Source: Planctomycetaceae bacterium
Lineage (GTDB): Bacteria; Planctomycetota; Planctomycetia; Pirellulales; Thermoguttaceae
DNA: 42,379 nucleotides
Direction: 5' to 3'
NCBI GenBank assembly: GCA_021372555.1
Contig: JAJFUI010000157.1
Coordinates: forward strand, 1-42,379
Position numbers and translations under genes: made by a program. Each line of letters opens with the position of its first letter. The first letter of the stretch is position 1. The notes under the pieces are model-generated. The model saw nothing but the letters and a program-made list of their open reading frames with translations. It ran no database searches and was not told the DNA's origin. Below are positions 17,975-25,498 of this stretch, in pieces.

Positions 17975-18307
17975 ATGGCAATTACAATAACCAACACGGC
18001 GGCAGAAGAGATCAAGCGGTACATGACGGACCAGAAGGTCGACGCCAACGCGGTGCTACGCATCGGCGTTGCCGGCGGCGGCTGCTCTGGGCTTCAGTAC
18101 AGCCTAGGCTTTGAGACCGGCTTCGATCCCACGATCGACGCCAGCTACCCACAGCACGGCGTCACCCTGGTGGCGGCGAAAAAGATGGCGTTGCATTTGG
18201 ACGGCACGACCATCGATTTCCGCGAAGGGCCGATGGGCCGAGGGTTCTCGATCGAGAATCCGAACGTTCCCCGGGGTGGCGGCTGTCCCGGTTGCGGGCA
18301 CCATTGA
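17975..18307 (+). CDS. IscA/HesB-type iron-sulphur assembly protein, atypical C-terminus
   Basis: The 110-residue protein follows the IscA/ErpA/HesB fold, with the first ligand Cys37 in GVAGGGCSGLQYSL and a conserved middle segment. Family members end in CGCGxSF, giving a CxC pair. Here the end is GGGCPGCGHH, so Cys104 and Cys107 form a CPGC pair, one residue wider, followed by two histidines. Such proteins carry or insert Fe-S clusters into targets. The stop TGA (18305-18307) shares its final A with an ATG, but the acylphosphatase probably starts at 18343. The altered spacing is read from a clear stretch of sequence, but its effect on cluster binding is not known. Confidence 0.88.
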   Translation: MAITITNTAAEEIKRYMTDQKVDANAVLRIGVAGGGCSGLQYSLGFETGFDPTIDASYPQHGVTLVAAKKMALHLDGTTIDFREGPMGRGFSIENPNVPRGGGCPGCGHH

Positions 18308-18342
18308 TGACGCACGCTGGCAGCGGTCAGCGAGGAGGCGCA

Positions 18343-18633
18343 ATGGCGGTACCGCATGCCGAGCGGCAGCAGCGAGAGGTTTACTACCTCGGCGACGTGC
18401 AGGGCGTCGGATTCCGGTACACCGCTCGATCTCTGGCGATGCGATTTGCAGTCGCGGGGTTCGTGCGAAACCTGCCGGACGGGCGCGTGTATCTGGTGGT
18501 CGAGGGAACGGGCGACGAGATTCGGGCCTTTCTCAAGGCGATTCGAGCCGAGATGGGCCAATACATCAGCGAGACGCAAGAGATAGCTTTACCGTACACC
18601 GGGCAGTTCCGCACCTTTGATGTTCGCCATTGA
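18343..18633 (+). CDS. acyP: Acylphosphatase
   Basis: The 96-residue protein has the acylphosphatase signature GDVQGVGFRY (residues 17-26) with catalytic Arg25, and the second motif GFVRNLPDGRVYLVVEG with catalytic Asn43. The family hydrolyses carboxyl-phosphate bonds such as those in acetyl phosphate. The frame is open upstream to a TTG at 18292 and an ATG at 18307, but AGGAGG at 18333-18338 points to the ATG at 18343, and the length then fits the usual 90-100 residues. It is 35 bases after the IscA-like gene and 42 before the ABC permease, so the three may form one unit. Confidence 0.92.
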   Translation: MAVPHAERQQREVYYLGDVQGVGFRYTARSLAMRFAVAGFVRNLPDGRVYLVVEGTGDEIRAFLKAIRAEMGQYISETQEIALPYTGQFRTFDVRH

Positions 18634-18675
18634 TGGTTCGGCCCGGAACGGGGAATTTAGAGAAGGGTCCTAAGC

Positions 18676-19620
18676 GTGGACGCGAGTCAGTTGGCGTTGT
18701 TCGGCGTGTCGTCGGTGTGGCTGCGTCCGCTATGGATGGTGGCGCTGGGATTCGCCGCCGGGGCGGCCGGTTTGGCGATCTTGGGGCTGGTGGTGCGCCA
18801 AATCGTGCCGAAGGTGGCCGCGATCGCGCGCACGACGGCGAAGGAGGCGATGTCGCAACCGCTGTTCTACGTGTTGCTGGCCATTGGCGTCGTCGGGCTG
18901 GTCCTTTTTCCGTTCATCCCCTACAACACCCTGGGCGAAGACATCAAGATGGTCAAGGATGAGGGCCTGACGTTGATCATGGTCCTCTCCGTCATCCTGG
19001 CCCTATGGACGGCCAGCGTGTCGATCGCCGACGAAATCGAGGGCCGCACCGCCCTGACCTTGCTTTCCAAGCCGGTCGGCCGGCGGGAATTCATCCTTGG
19101 CAAGTTCCTTGGCGTCCTTGTTCCGGTGGCCGTGATGTTTCTTATTCTCGGCGCCATTTTTCTGGCCAGCGTCTCATACAAGGTTGTGTACGACGCGCGT
19201 GAGACGGGCCAAGCCGAGCCGGGCTGGCTCATGTGCAAGGCCGAAATGCTGCAGGTCGCACCGGGCCTGGTGTTGTCGTTCATGGAGGCCACGGTCCTGG
19301 CCGCGATCAGCGTCGCCATTTCGACCCGGCTGCCGATGCTCGCCAATCTGGTGATCTGCGCCGTCATTTATGTGCTTGGCCATCTTGTCCCGAGCTTGGC
19401 GGCGTCGTCGGTCGGGCAGGTCGAGTTTGTGCGATTCATCGCCAATCTGCTCTCGGCCATCATTCCGTTGCTCGAGTATTTCAACATCTCGGCGGCAATC
19501 TCGACCGGCAGTGCGGTGCCGCTAAAGTATCTGGCCACGAGCGGTTTGTACTGTCTGCTCTTATGCTCCGTGGCGATGCTCGTCGCGCTGTTGCTGTTCG
19601 AGGACCGAGATTTGGCCTGA
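18676..19620 (+). CDS. ABC-2-type transporter permease
   Basis: The 314-residue membrane protein starts at a GTG at 18676, with AGAAGGG before it. Its first 20 residues form a short hydrophilic-to-hydrophobic lead, and at least six hydrophobic segments follow (about residues 18-44, 57-78, 95-118, 145-168, 195-215 and 235-255, with a last one near 285-308). The segment SVSIADEIEGRTALTLLSKPVGRREFILGKFLG is the typical cytoplasmic loop of ABC-2 permeases such as the NosY-like family. No ATP-binding protein is encoded next to it on this strand, so its partner is unknown. The MacB gene that follows is convergent, with its own ATPase. Confidence 0.85.
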   Translation: MDASQLALFGVSSVWLRPLWMVALGFAAGAAGLAILGLVVRQIVPKVAAIARTTAKEAMSQPLFYVLLAIGVVGLVLFPFIPYNTLGEDIKMVKDEGLTLIMVLSVILALWTASVSIADEIEGRTALTLLSKPVGRREFILGKFLGVLVPVAVMFLILGAIFLASVSYKVVYDARETGQAEPGWLMCKAEMLQVAPGLVLSFMEATVLAAISVAISTRLPMLANLVICAVIYVLGHLVPSLAASSVGQVEFVRFIANLLSAIIPLLEYFNISAAISTGSAVPLKYLATSGLYCLLLCSVAMLVALLLFEDRDLA

Positions 19621-19645
19621 CGTCAGACGCCGCGGCGGATGGTTC

Positions 19646-21994
19646 TTACTCGTACCGCAGGGCCTCGATAGGATCGAGCCGCGAGGCCTTCCACGCGGGA
19701 TAGAAGCCGAAGACGACGCCGACGCCGACCGAAACTGCCACGGCCGCGACGATCGTTGCCAGCGAAGCTTGGGTCGGCCAATGGACGAGCCACCGCACTA
19801 GCAGCGACGCGCCCCGGCCCATCACGATTCCGATGGCGCCGCCCGCAAGGCAGAGCACCACGGCCTCGACCAGAAACTGCCTCAGGATGTGATGGCTTCG
19901 GGCGCCGACGGCCATGCGCAGCCCGATTTCGCGGGTGCGCTCGGTGACCGAGACCAGCATGATGTTCATGATGCCGACGCCGCCGACCACCAAGGAAATC
20001 ATCGCCACGACCAGCAGCAAGGTGCTCATCAACTGAGTCGTCGAAGACATCACTTTCATCATCTCGGCCATGTCGCGGACGCTGAAATCGTCCTCCGCTC
20101 CTGCGCGAACCCGGTGACGCTCACGCAGCAGACCGGAGATTTGGGACATCGCCTTGGTGACCTTTTTCTCGGAGACGGCCTTCACGAGGATCTGATCGAC
20201 GTTGGCGAAGCGGACGGGCTGTGGTGTGTCGGCCTCTTGCGTAGCCGTGCGTGACAAGTACAGCGACGTCGCGGCCGGATAGAGGCTGCTGAGCGTGTTG
20301 ACCGCGTCGCTCGTGCTTGAAGAACTGCTGCTTGCGCTGCCGCTCTGGTTGGTGCTGGTCAGCGTCGTTCCACTGACTCGGTACTTGACGGTCGTCCAGG
20401 GCGCCAAGACGACGTTGTCTTGATCCATCCCCATCATGTTCGCCCCTTTGCGGCCCAGGACGCCCACGACTCGAAACGAGACGTTGTTGATGCGGATCTC
20501 CCTGCCGACGGCGGACGTCTTCGGAAACAGGCTTTGTTTGATTGTGGCGCCGATGACGCACACCTTGGCGCTATTGCGAACGTCGCGGTCGCTGAACATC
20601 TTTCCGGCGGACATCGACTTCCAATCGCGGACCTCCAGGTAGGAAGGCGTCGTGCCGCAGATGTTTTCGGGCACGCAGTTGCGGTTTCCGCAAACAATCT
20701 GTGCTCGAGCACGGACCAGCGGCGCCACGCATTGGACGGCGGGACACTGCCGTGCGATCTCCTTGGCGTCTTGCGGTGTGAGTGTCACGGCACTGCCAGC
20801 GCCCTTGTTGACGCCGCTGTTGTTGGTCGAGCCGGCGAAGATCATGATGGTATTCGCGCCCATGCCGGCGATGCTCTTTTGCAGCGTTGCCTTCGAGCCT
20901 TGCCCAATCTCGGTCATGGCAATGACGGCTGCGACGGCGATGATGACGCCCAGGGCGGAAAGGCCAGCCCGCATCTTGTTGCGCTGCAATGCACTGAGCG
21001 CGGTGCGCCAGGTAGCAGGCAGCCGCGGGACGCCGACCGGCCACCGCCTTGGCGTCTGTGCATCGTCGGGCTCTTCGCACGGCTCCTGCGCGGAGGGAAT
21101 CGACGCCGTGCCAGGCAAAATGCCGCATTGATTTGTAGCCGCAACGGCCACGGCTGACGTAGTGTCGTGGGGCAGGATCGACACCGCCGTGCTATCGCCG
21201 TTGCGGCTATTTCGATCGTCGTCATCACCGCACAGTTCCGCTGCGTCGGAAGCCGATGCGGCGTCATCCGGGCACGGCGAGAGGAGAGAGACTGCCTTTT
21301 TGGGGGTATTGCCGACCTCATCGCTCTCGATCATCCCGTCGACGATACGGATCGTCCGATGGGCGTACGTGGCGACCTTGGGATCGTGCGTCACCAAAAC
21401 GACCGTGATTCCCTCGGCGTTGAGCTGCTGGAACATCCGCAAGATTTCGACGCTGGTGTGCGAGTCGAGGTTGCCTGTCGGTTCGTCGGCCAGCAGTAGG
21501 GCTGGAGTGTTGATTAGCGCGCGGCTGATGGCGACGCGTTGCTGCTGGCCACCGGACATCTGGGACGGCACATGGCGCGCTCGGTCGGTCAGGCCGACTC
21601 GGGCTAAAAGTCGCTGCGCCAGACGACGAGCGTCACGGCCCGGCTGTCGCCGTAGCGAATAATCCAAGGGCATCACGACGTTTTGGATCGCCGAGGTCCG
21701 CGAGAGGAGGTTGAAACTCTGGAAGACGAAGCCAAGTTTATCGGTTCGCACCAGCGCGCGTTCGTTTGAGGTGAGCTTGCTCATCTCTTGACCGTCGAGC
21801 CAGTACTCGCCTGAGGTGGCGTGGTCCAAGCAGCCGAGGATGTTCATCAGCGTGCTTTTGCCGGAGCCCGAGGCACCCATCAGCGCGACCATTTCGCCCT
21901 TGTGGATGGAGAGCGAGATGCCGCGCAGCACCGGGACCTCGACCTCGCCGAGGTAGTAGGTCTTGAAGACGTCCTTAAGTCGGATCAATTCCAT
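19646..21994 (-). CDS. macB: MacB-type ABC transporter, fused ATPase and permease
   Basis: The 782-residue protein pairs with the periplasmic adaptor encoded upstream. The N-terminal ATPase (1-225) has Walker A GASGSGKS (40-47), the signature MSGGQQQR (146-153) and Walker B LLLADEPT (167-173). A linker of about 100 residues (223-325), acidic and with several Cys, separates it from the permease. The permease has a first membrane helix at about 345-365, a long periplasmic domain with a Ser-rich run at about 545-556, and three final helices. Its closing segment WKASRLDPIEALRYE is the standard MacB/FtsX ending. I chose the ATG at 21994 because the conserved fold starts at MELIRLKDV; an open frame continues upstream to 22108. 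MacB in E. coli exports macrolides and enterotoxin. Here the substrate is unknown. Confidence 0.88.
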   Translation of the reverse strand: MELIRLKDVFKTYYLGEVEVPVLRGISLSIHKGEMVALMGASGSGKSTLMNILGCLDHATSGEYWLDGQEMSKLTSNERALVRTDKLGFVFQSFNLLSRTSAIQNVVMPLDYSLRRQPGRDARRLAQRLLARVGLTDRARHVPSQMSGGQQQRVAISRALINTPALLLADEPTGNLDSHTSVEILRMFQQLNAEGITVVLVTHDPKVATYAHRTIRIVDGMIESDEVGNTPKKAVSLLSPCPDDAASASDAAELCGDDDDRNSRNGDSTAVSILPHDTTSAVAVAATNQCGILPGTASIPSAQEPCEEPDDAQTPRRWPVGVPRLPATWRTALSALQRNKMRAGLSALGVIIAVAAVIAMTEIGQGSKATLQKSIAGMGANTIMIFAGSTNNSGVNKGAGSAVTLTPQDAKEIARQCPAVQCVAPLVRARAQIVCGNRNCVPENICGTTPSYLEVRDWKSMSAGKMFSDRDVRNSAKVCVIGATIKQSLFPKTSAVGREIRINNVSFRVVGVLGRKGANMMGMDQDNVVLAPWTTVKYRVSGTTLTSTNQSGSASSSSSSTSDAVNTLSSLYPAATSLYLSRTATQEADTPQPVRFANVDQILVKAVSEKKVTKAMSQISGLLRERHRVRAGAEDDFSVRDMAEMMKVMSSTTQLMSTLLLVVAMISLVVGGVGIMNIMLVSVTERTREIGLRMAVGARSHHILRQFLVEAVVLCLAGGAIGIVMGRGASLLVRWLVHWPTQASLATIVAAVAVSVGVGVVFGFYPAWKASRLDPIEALRYE

Positions 21995-22123
21995 CGAAGT
22001 CACCCTAGGCGGACTCGCGTGACCCTGGGCCGCGGCCACGCTGGCCGCATCGCGGCGGGGCAAGACGCTCCCATTGCCCCAACCGCGGCAGTTCCCAGGA
22101 TCACGCAAGTCCGTCTCGTTGCG

Positions 22124-23410
22124 CTACATCGGTCCCGGCGGCGGCCTGCTGCCTTTCGGCGGTTTGGGCATAAACGGATTTGTCTCCTCAGTGCCGGATG
22201 CAGTCGTCGCGGCCTCCTCGTCATCCGCTTCGCCGGCGACTACTTGCATATTCTCCTTCAGGTCCTTGCCGCTGACCGCGGTGGTCGTTCCATCGGTGGC
22301 GCCGACCGTCACTTCGAGAGGCCTTACGAGACCTCGCTGAGTGACAACCCACAAGCGGCCGCGATTCTGGGATGGCGCCGGTTCCGCGGCGAGCGACTTT
22401 TTGTTGGCGGCCGGATCGATTTGGTCTGTGTCGGGCGTCCATCGCAGCGCGGCGTTTGGCGCCAAAAGAACTCCGGTCTTCTTGTCGACCTCGAATTGGA
22501 CGTTCGCCGTCATGTAGGGCAACAGTTTGCCGCTCGAATTATCGGTCGTCACGATGACGGTATAGGTGACGACGTTTTGGCTCATTTGGGCGTTCATGCG
22601 GATTTGCGTCACCTCGCCGCGAAAAGTCTGGCCATCGTGCGCGTCCACGGTGAAACTGACCGGCATATTGAGCCGGATTCGGCCAATGTCGGCCTCGTTG
22701 ACCGACGCCCAGACCTGCATTTTGCTGAGGTCTTTGGCGATGAGAAACAGGCTTGGTGCGTTGAGGCTTGCGACGACGGTCTGGCCGATGTTGACGCGGC
22801 GTTCAATGATTGTTCCGCGAACCGGCGACTTGATCGTGCAGTAGCCGAGATTGATCCGTGCGGTTCTTACGGATGCTTTGTTCTGGCGAATGATTGCTTT
22901 GCCGGCCGCGACGTTCGCTTTTGCCGCTTCGTACTCGGAGATGGCCGTGTCGTAGTCGGTGTCGGCGATGGCCTGTTTGGGCAACAGTGACTCGGCTCGC
23001 TTCCACTCTCGCGCGGCCTTGCGAAACTTCGCCTCCAATTGCGCCAAGCTGGCTTCGGAGTTCTGCAACGTCGCTTCAGCCTGTTCGAGCGCGGCTTCGT
23101 AAAACGTTGGGTCGATTTTCGCCAAGATGGCGTCCTTCTCGACGACGCTGCAGTAGTCGACGAATTTGGAACGGTCGTGTGCGTCCTGGCCAAAGGCGAC
23201 GATCAGGCCGCAGACCTGGGCGCCGATGTTGACCACTTCTTCGGCCTCGACCGTGCCGGTAGCGCTCACGGTGGAAAGCAGGTCGCCTCGCTTCATGGGC
23301 ACGGTGCGAAGGGTCGTTGGCGTAGCGGAAGCGGTCTTGTGGTTGGCGTAATACGCCGCGGCGCCTCCGGCAACGCCGAGGACAACGAGAATGACGAAAG
23401 CTCTTTTCAT
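22124..23410 (-). CDS. macA: MacA-like periplasmic adaptor (HlyD/RND-type efflux subunit)
   Basis: The 428-residue protein has a signal anchor (residues 3-22, AFVILVVLGVAGGAAAYYA), a beta-barrel start TGTVEAEEVVNIGAQVCGLI, a long helical hairpin (about 105-185, rich in Ala, Glu and Lys) and then lipoyl-like and barrel blocks such as SPVRGTIIERRVNIGQTV and PYMTANVQFEVDKK. The tail (after about residue 395) is Pro- and Glu-rich. It spans the periplasm to link MacB with an outer-membrane channel; no TolC-like gene is nearby. The start ATG lies 45 bases after the TetR stop, and the stop lies about 130 bases before macB, so TetR-macA-macB form one operon. Confidence 0.9.
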   Translation of the reverse strand: MKRAFVILVVLGVAGGAAAYYANHKTASATPTTLRTVPMKRGDLLSTVSATGTVEAEEVVNIGAQVCGLIVAFGQDAHDRSKFVDYCSVVEKDAILAKIDPTFYEAALEQAEATLQNSEASLAQLEAKFRKAAREWKRAESLLPKQAIADTDYDTAISEYEAAKANVAAGKAIIRQNKASVRTARINLGYCTIKSPVRGTIIERRVNIGQTVVASLNAPSLFLIAKDLSKMQVWASVNEADIGRIRLNMPVSFTVDAHDGQTFRGEVTQIRMNAQMSQNVVTYTVIVTTDNSSGKLLPYMTANVQFEVDKKTGVLLAPNAALRWTPDTDQIDPAANKKSLAAEPAPSQNRGRLWVVTQRGLVRPLEVTVGATDGTTTAVSGKDLKENMQVVAGEADDEEAATTASGTEETNPFMPKPPKGSRPPPGPM

Positions 23411-23454
23411 GAAAGTTCCGTACTTCAGGACAAAATGCCGAGCATCCCTTTAAC

Positions 23455-24198
23455 TTAACGCTCCAGCCCGCGAGAAATTGCTTGTCTTCCGCGGATTTCT
23501 GCCCTAGCTGTCGAAAGCTGTTCGCGTAGCTTTTCCGGCTTGCAGCAACGACGGATCACGTCGTCTTTTACTCCCATTCCGCGCAAACAAAACCACACGA
23601 CCTGCTTGACGAGTTCTTCGTGCGACACTCCATAGTCAACGACAGGCTGGCTCGGCAGCGAATGGAGCATGATACCGGAGACCAGTTGGTGGACCATCCA
23701 GCCGGCCAAGCTCGGTCTGGGGGGCGGGGCGATCATGTCGCCGGCACGTCTTGCCGCGCGAAGGCACTCCTCGACTTTCTTGACCCAGTGGAACGGCCCG
23801 CCCTGAATGGCCAGGCGAGTGAATTCGCCCTCGTCCATGAGACTGCGAAGGATCAGGCGGAAGAAGAGGCGAGCATCGGCTTCGGCTTGCGTACCTAGCA
23901 CGTGTATGACGAGGTCGGTTACCAGGAAGACTAGTCCCGAAGTAGATGGCTCTAATGTCCGCAATTGCTTCTCGATCTTCGATTCCTCTTCGCTGAAGCA
24001 TGATTTGAGGATCGCGGCGTAGAGGGCGTCTTTGCTGGGAAAATGCTTGAACAACAGGGCCTCGGAAACGCCGGCGGCCGCGGCCAGTTCCCGGGTGGTC
24101 GTCCGATAGAATCCCTTCCCGACGAACACTTGCCGAGCGGCGGCAATGATGGCAGCTCGCCGGTCGGAACCGGCCATTTTCTTCGATGTGGCTTTCAT
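23455..24198 (-). CDS. TetR/AcrR-family transcriptional regulator
   Basis: The 247-residue protein starts with Lys-rich residues and an N-terminal helix-turn-helix (about 12-58: RRAAIIAAARQVFVGKG, RTTTRELAAAAGVSEALLFKHF), which is the TetR DNA-binding pattern. The remainder is a helical ligand-binding and dimer domain. It is first in a leftward operon with macA and macB, and GGGAGGG lies just before the ATG. The operon promoter is overlapped by a perfect inverted repeat (24214-24235), so the likely mode is repression of its own operon, with release by a ligand. The ligand is unknown and might be an antibiotic or other exported compound. Confidence 0.92.
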   Translation of the reverse strand: MKATSKKMAGSDRRAAIIAAARQVFVGKGFYRTTTRELAAAAGVSEALLFKHFPSKDALYAAILKSCFSEEESKIEKQLRTLEPSTSGLVFLVTDLVIHVLGTQAEADARLFFRLILRSLMDEGEFTRLAIQGGPFHWVKKVEECLRAARRAGDMIAPPPRPSLAGWMVHQLVSGIMLHSLPSQPVVDYGVSHEELVKQVVWFCLRGMGVKDDVIRRCCKPEKLREQLSTARAEIRGRQAISRGLER

Positions 24199-24213
24199 GG
24201 AGTCCCTCCCGCC

Positions 24214-24235
24214 AGTAAGTGTATACTCACTTACT
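24214..24235. promoter_or_regulatory. Perfect inverted repeat, likely TetR operator
   Basis: AGTAAGTG (24214-24221) and CACTTACT (24228-24235) are exact inverted repeats with six bases (TATACT) between. The repeat overlaps the -10 box of the TetR-macA-macB promoter, 16 bases before the start codon. This position and symmetry are typical for TetR autorepression. Binding itself is inferred. Confidence 0.75.
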
Positions 24236-24247
24236 AGCTTTAGTCAA
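24220..24247 (-). promoter_or_regulatory. Sigma-70-type promoter of the TetR-macA-macB operon
   Basis: On the minus strand, TTGACT (24242-24247) and TATACA (24220-24225) are separated by 16 bases. The predicted start site is near 24213, within 16 bases of the TetR ATG. The operator 24214-24235 covers the -10 box. Confidence 0.6.
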
Positions 24248-24251
24248 CGAG

Positions 24252-24266
24252 ATTTCCAAAGGAAAT
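24252..24266. promoter_or_regulatory. Second small palindrome next to the TetR promoter
   Basis: ATTTCC-AAA-GGAAAT is a perfect 15-base inverted repeat just upstream of the -35 box. It could be another regulator site, or chance. Confidence 0.35.
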
Positions 24267-24391
24267 ATTGCGTCTCGCGGACGGACGATAGCGATCCATT
24301 ACCGGTCGCTTTGTCTGTTTTGCCAGCCGCGGGCTTTTTGCATCGCGGCCAAACTTGTTGAACCGGGCTAAGCGGATTTGGCCCAACGCGC

Positions 24392-24397
24392 TATAAT
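24392..24397 (+). promoter_or_regulatory. Candidate -10 box of the YihY gene
   Basis: A consensus TATAAT lies 25 bases before the ATG. No good -35 hexamer is found at 16-18 bases upstream, so only the -10 is proposed. Confidence 0.35.
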
Positions 24398-24421
24398 TGG
24401 CGTCGCACTAGGGAGCCGCCA

Positions 24422-25294
24422 ATGCGTTGGATCTACCGTCGATTGTGGCCGGCGCTAAAAACGAGCGTTTGGCATTGGAGCAGCGATCACGGGTCGCTCC
24501 ACACTGCCGCGCTTGCCTACTATGCCGCATTCTCGTTGTTTCCCCTCTGTCTGACGCTGGTGTCCGTGCTCGGACTGGTGGCGCGGTTCTCGGGCCAAGC
24601 CCAAAACCAGCAGCAGAAGTTACTTGAGCTGGCGCACTCGCAGCTTGGTCCGTGGTTTGCATCGCAATTGCAATCGCTTTTGGCCGGCCTGAAATCGCAG
24701 GCGTTCGTCAGCGGCCCCTTGGGACTGCTGACGCTTGCCGTCGCGGGGTTGGCCATTTTCGTGCAGCTCCAGACAATGTTTGACGAGGTTTGGAAGGCGC
24801 CGGAGCGCGAATCGCAAGGCTGGCTGGCGGCAATCTGGAGTATTGTGTACCAGCGTATGGTGGCGTTCCTGATGTTGCTGGGCGTCGGCACGCTTCTGGT
24901 CGCCCTGTTTGCGGCCAACATGTACTTCGCGGGCGTGAGCTCCGTGATGTCGGACTTGCCCCTGAATTCATGGAGGACCATTCGCTGGGGGCTGCTTGTG
25001 CTTGGCAACGCCATGCTGGTGATGGTTGTATTCAAGACCATCCCGCGGCTGCCGGTCCGATGGCTAAGCGCGCTGTGCGGGGGGATTTTTGTCGCCTTGA
25101 TCTGGCAGTTCGGGCAGCATCTCCTCGCCACCCTGGTTATCAGCGATCGCTATAGCGTCTACGGGGTGGTAGGCTCGTTCATCGCCGTGATGGTTTGGTT
25201 CTACTACGCCAGCATCGTGGTCTTTTTTGGGGCCGAACTCGTGCGAGCCCTTGACGCGCCGCAATCGCCGAGCGATAACGGGGGCAAGGAATAA
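24422..25294 (+). CDS. YihY/virulence factor BrkB family membrane protein
   Basis: The 290-residue protein has six hydrophobic segments, starting with AALAYYAAFSLFPLCLTLVSVLGLV (about residues 29-53), the well-conserved YihY opening. Other family blocks are FDEVWKAPERESQGW (about 120-134), a central SIVYQRMVAFLMLLGVGTLLVALF block, and the end block SVYGVVGSFIAVMVWFYYASIVVFFGAELV (about 240-270). The family was once annotated as RNase BN, but this is not supported, and its function is open. The ATG at 24422 is the natural start. It is divergent from the TetR operon with about 220 bases between starts. Confidence 0.92.
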   Translation: MRWIYRRLWPALKTSVWHWSSDHGSLHTAALAYYAAFSLFPLCLTLVSVLGLVARFSGQAQNQQQKLLELAHSQLGPWFASQLQSLLAGLKSQAFVSGPLGLLTLAVAGLAIFVQLQTMFDEVWKAPERESQGWLAAIWSIVYQRMVAFLMLLGVGTLLVALFAANMYFAGVSSVMSDLPLNSWRTIRWGLLVLGNAMLVMVVFKTIPRLPVRWLSALCGGIFVALIWQFGQHLLATLVISDRYSVYGVVGSFIAVMVWFYYASIVVFFGAELVRALDAPQSPSDNGGKE

Positions 25295-25498
25295 TCGGCA
25301 TTTTCTGCGCTCACGCCGGCTACGAGCCGCGGGGGCAGGAAATAGTGCCAGCCTCCCCCGCCCGCCACTGCCCTCCCGCCGCGGCCAAGTGTCTTGCTCC
25401 TGTGGTACAGGCGTCCAGCGTCTGACGTCGGGACAAAAGGCCCACGAACCCATTTTTCGTGCCCACAACTGTCGGGGCACCCCGCAGGGTGATCGCCT

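Noticed and set aside
21995..22108. Longer MacB N-terminus starting at 22108
   Set aside because: The extra residues are Arg/Gly/Pro-rich and lie before the conserved ATPase start, with no ribosome binding site seen.
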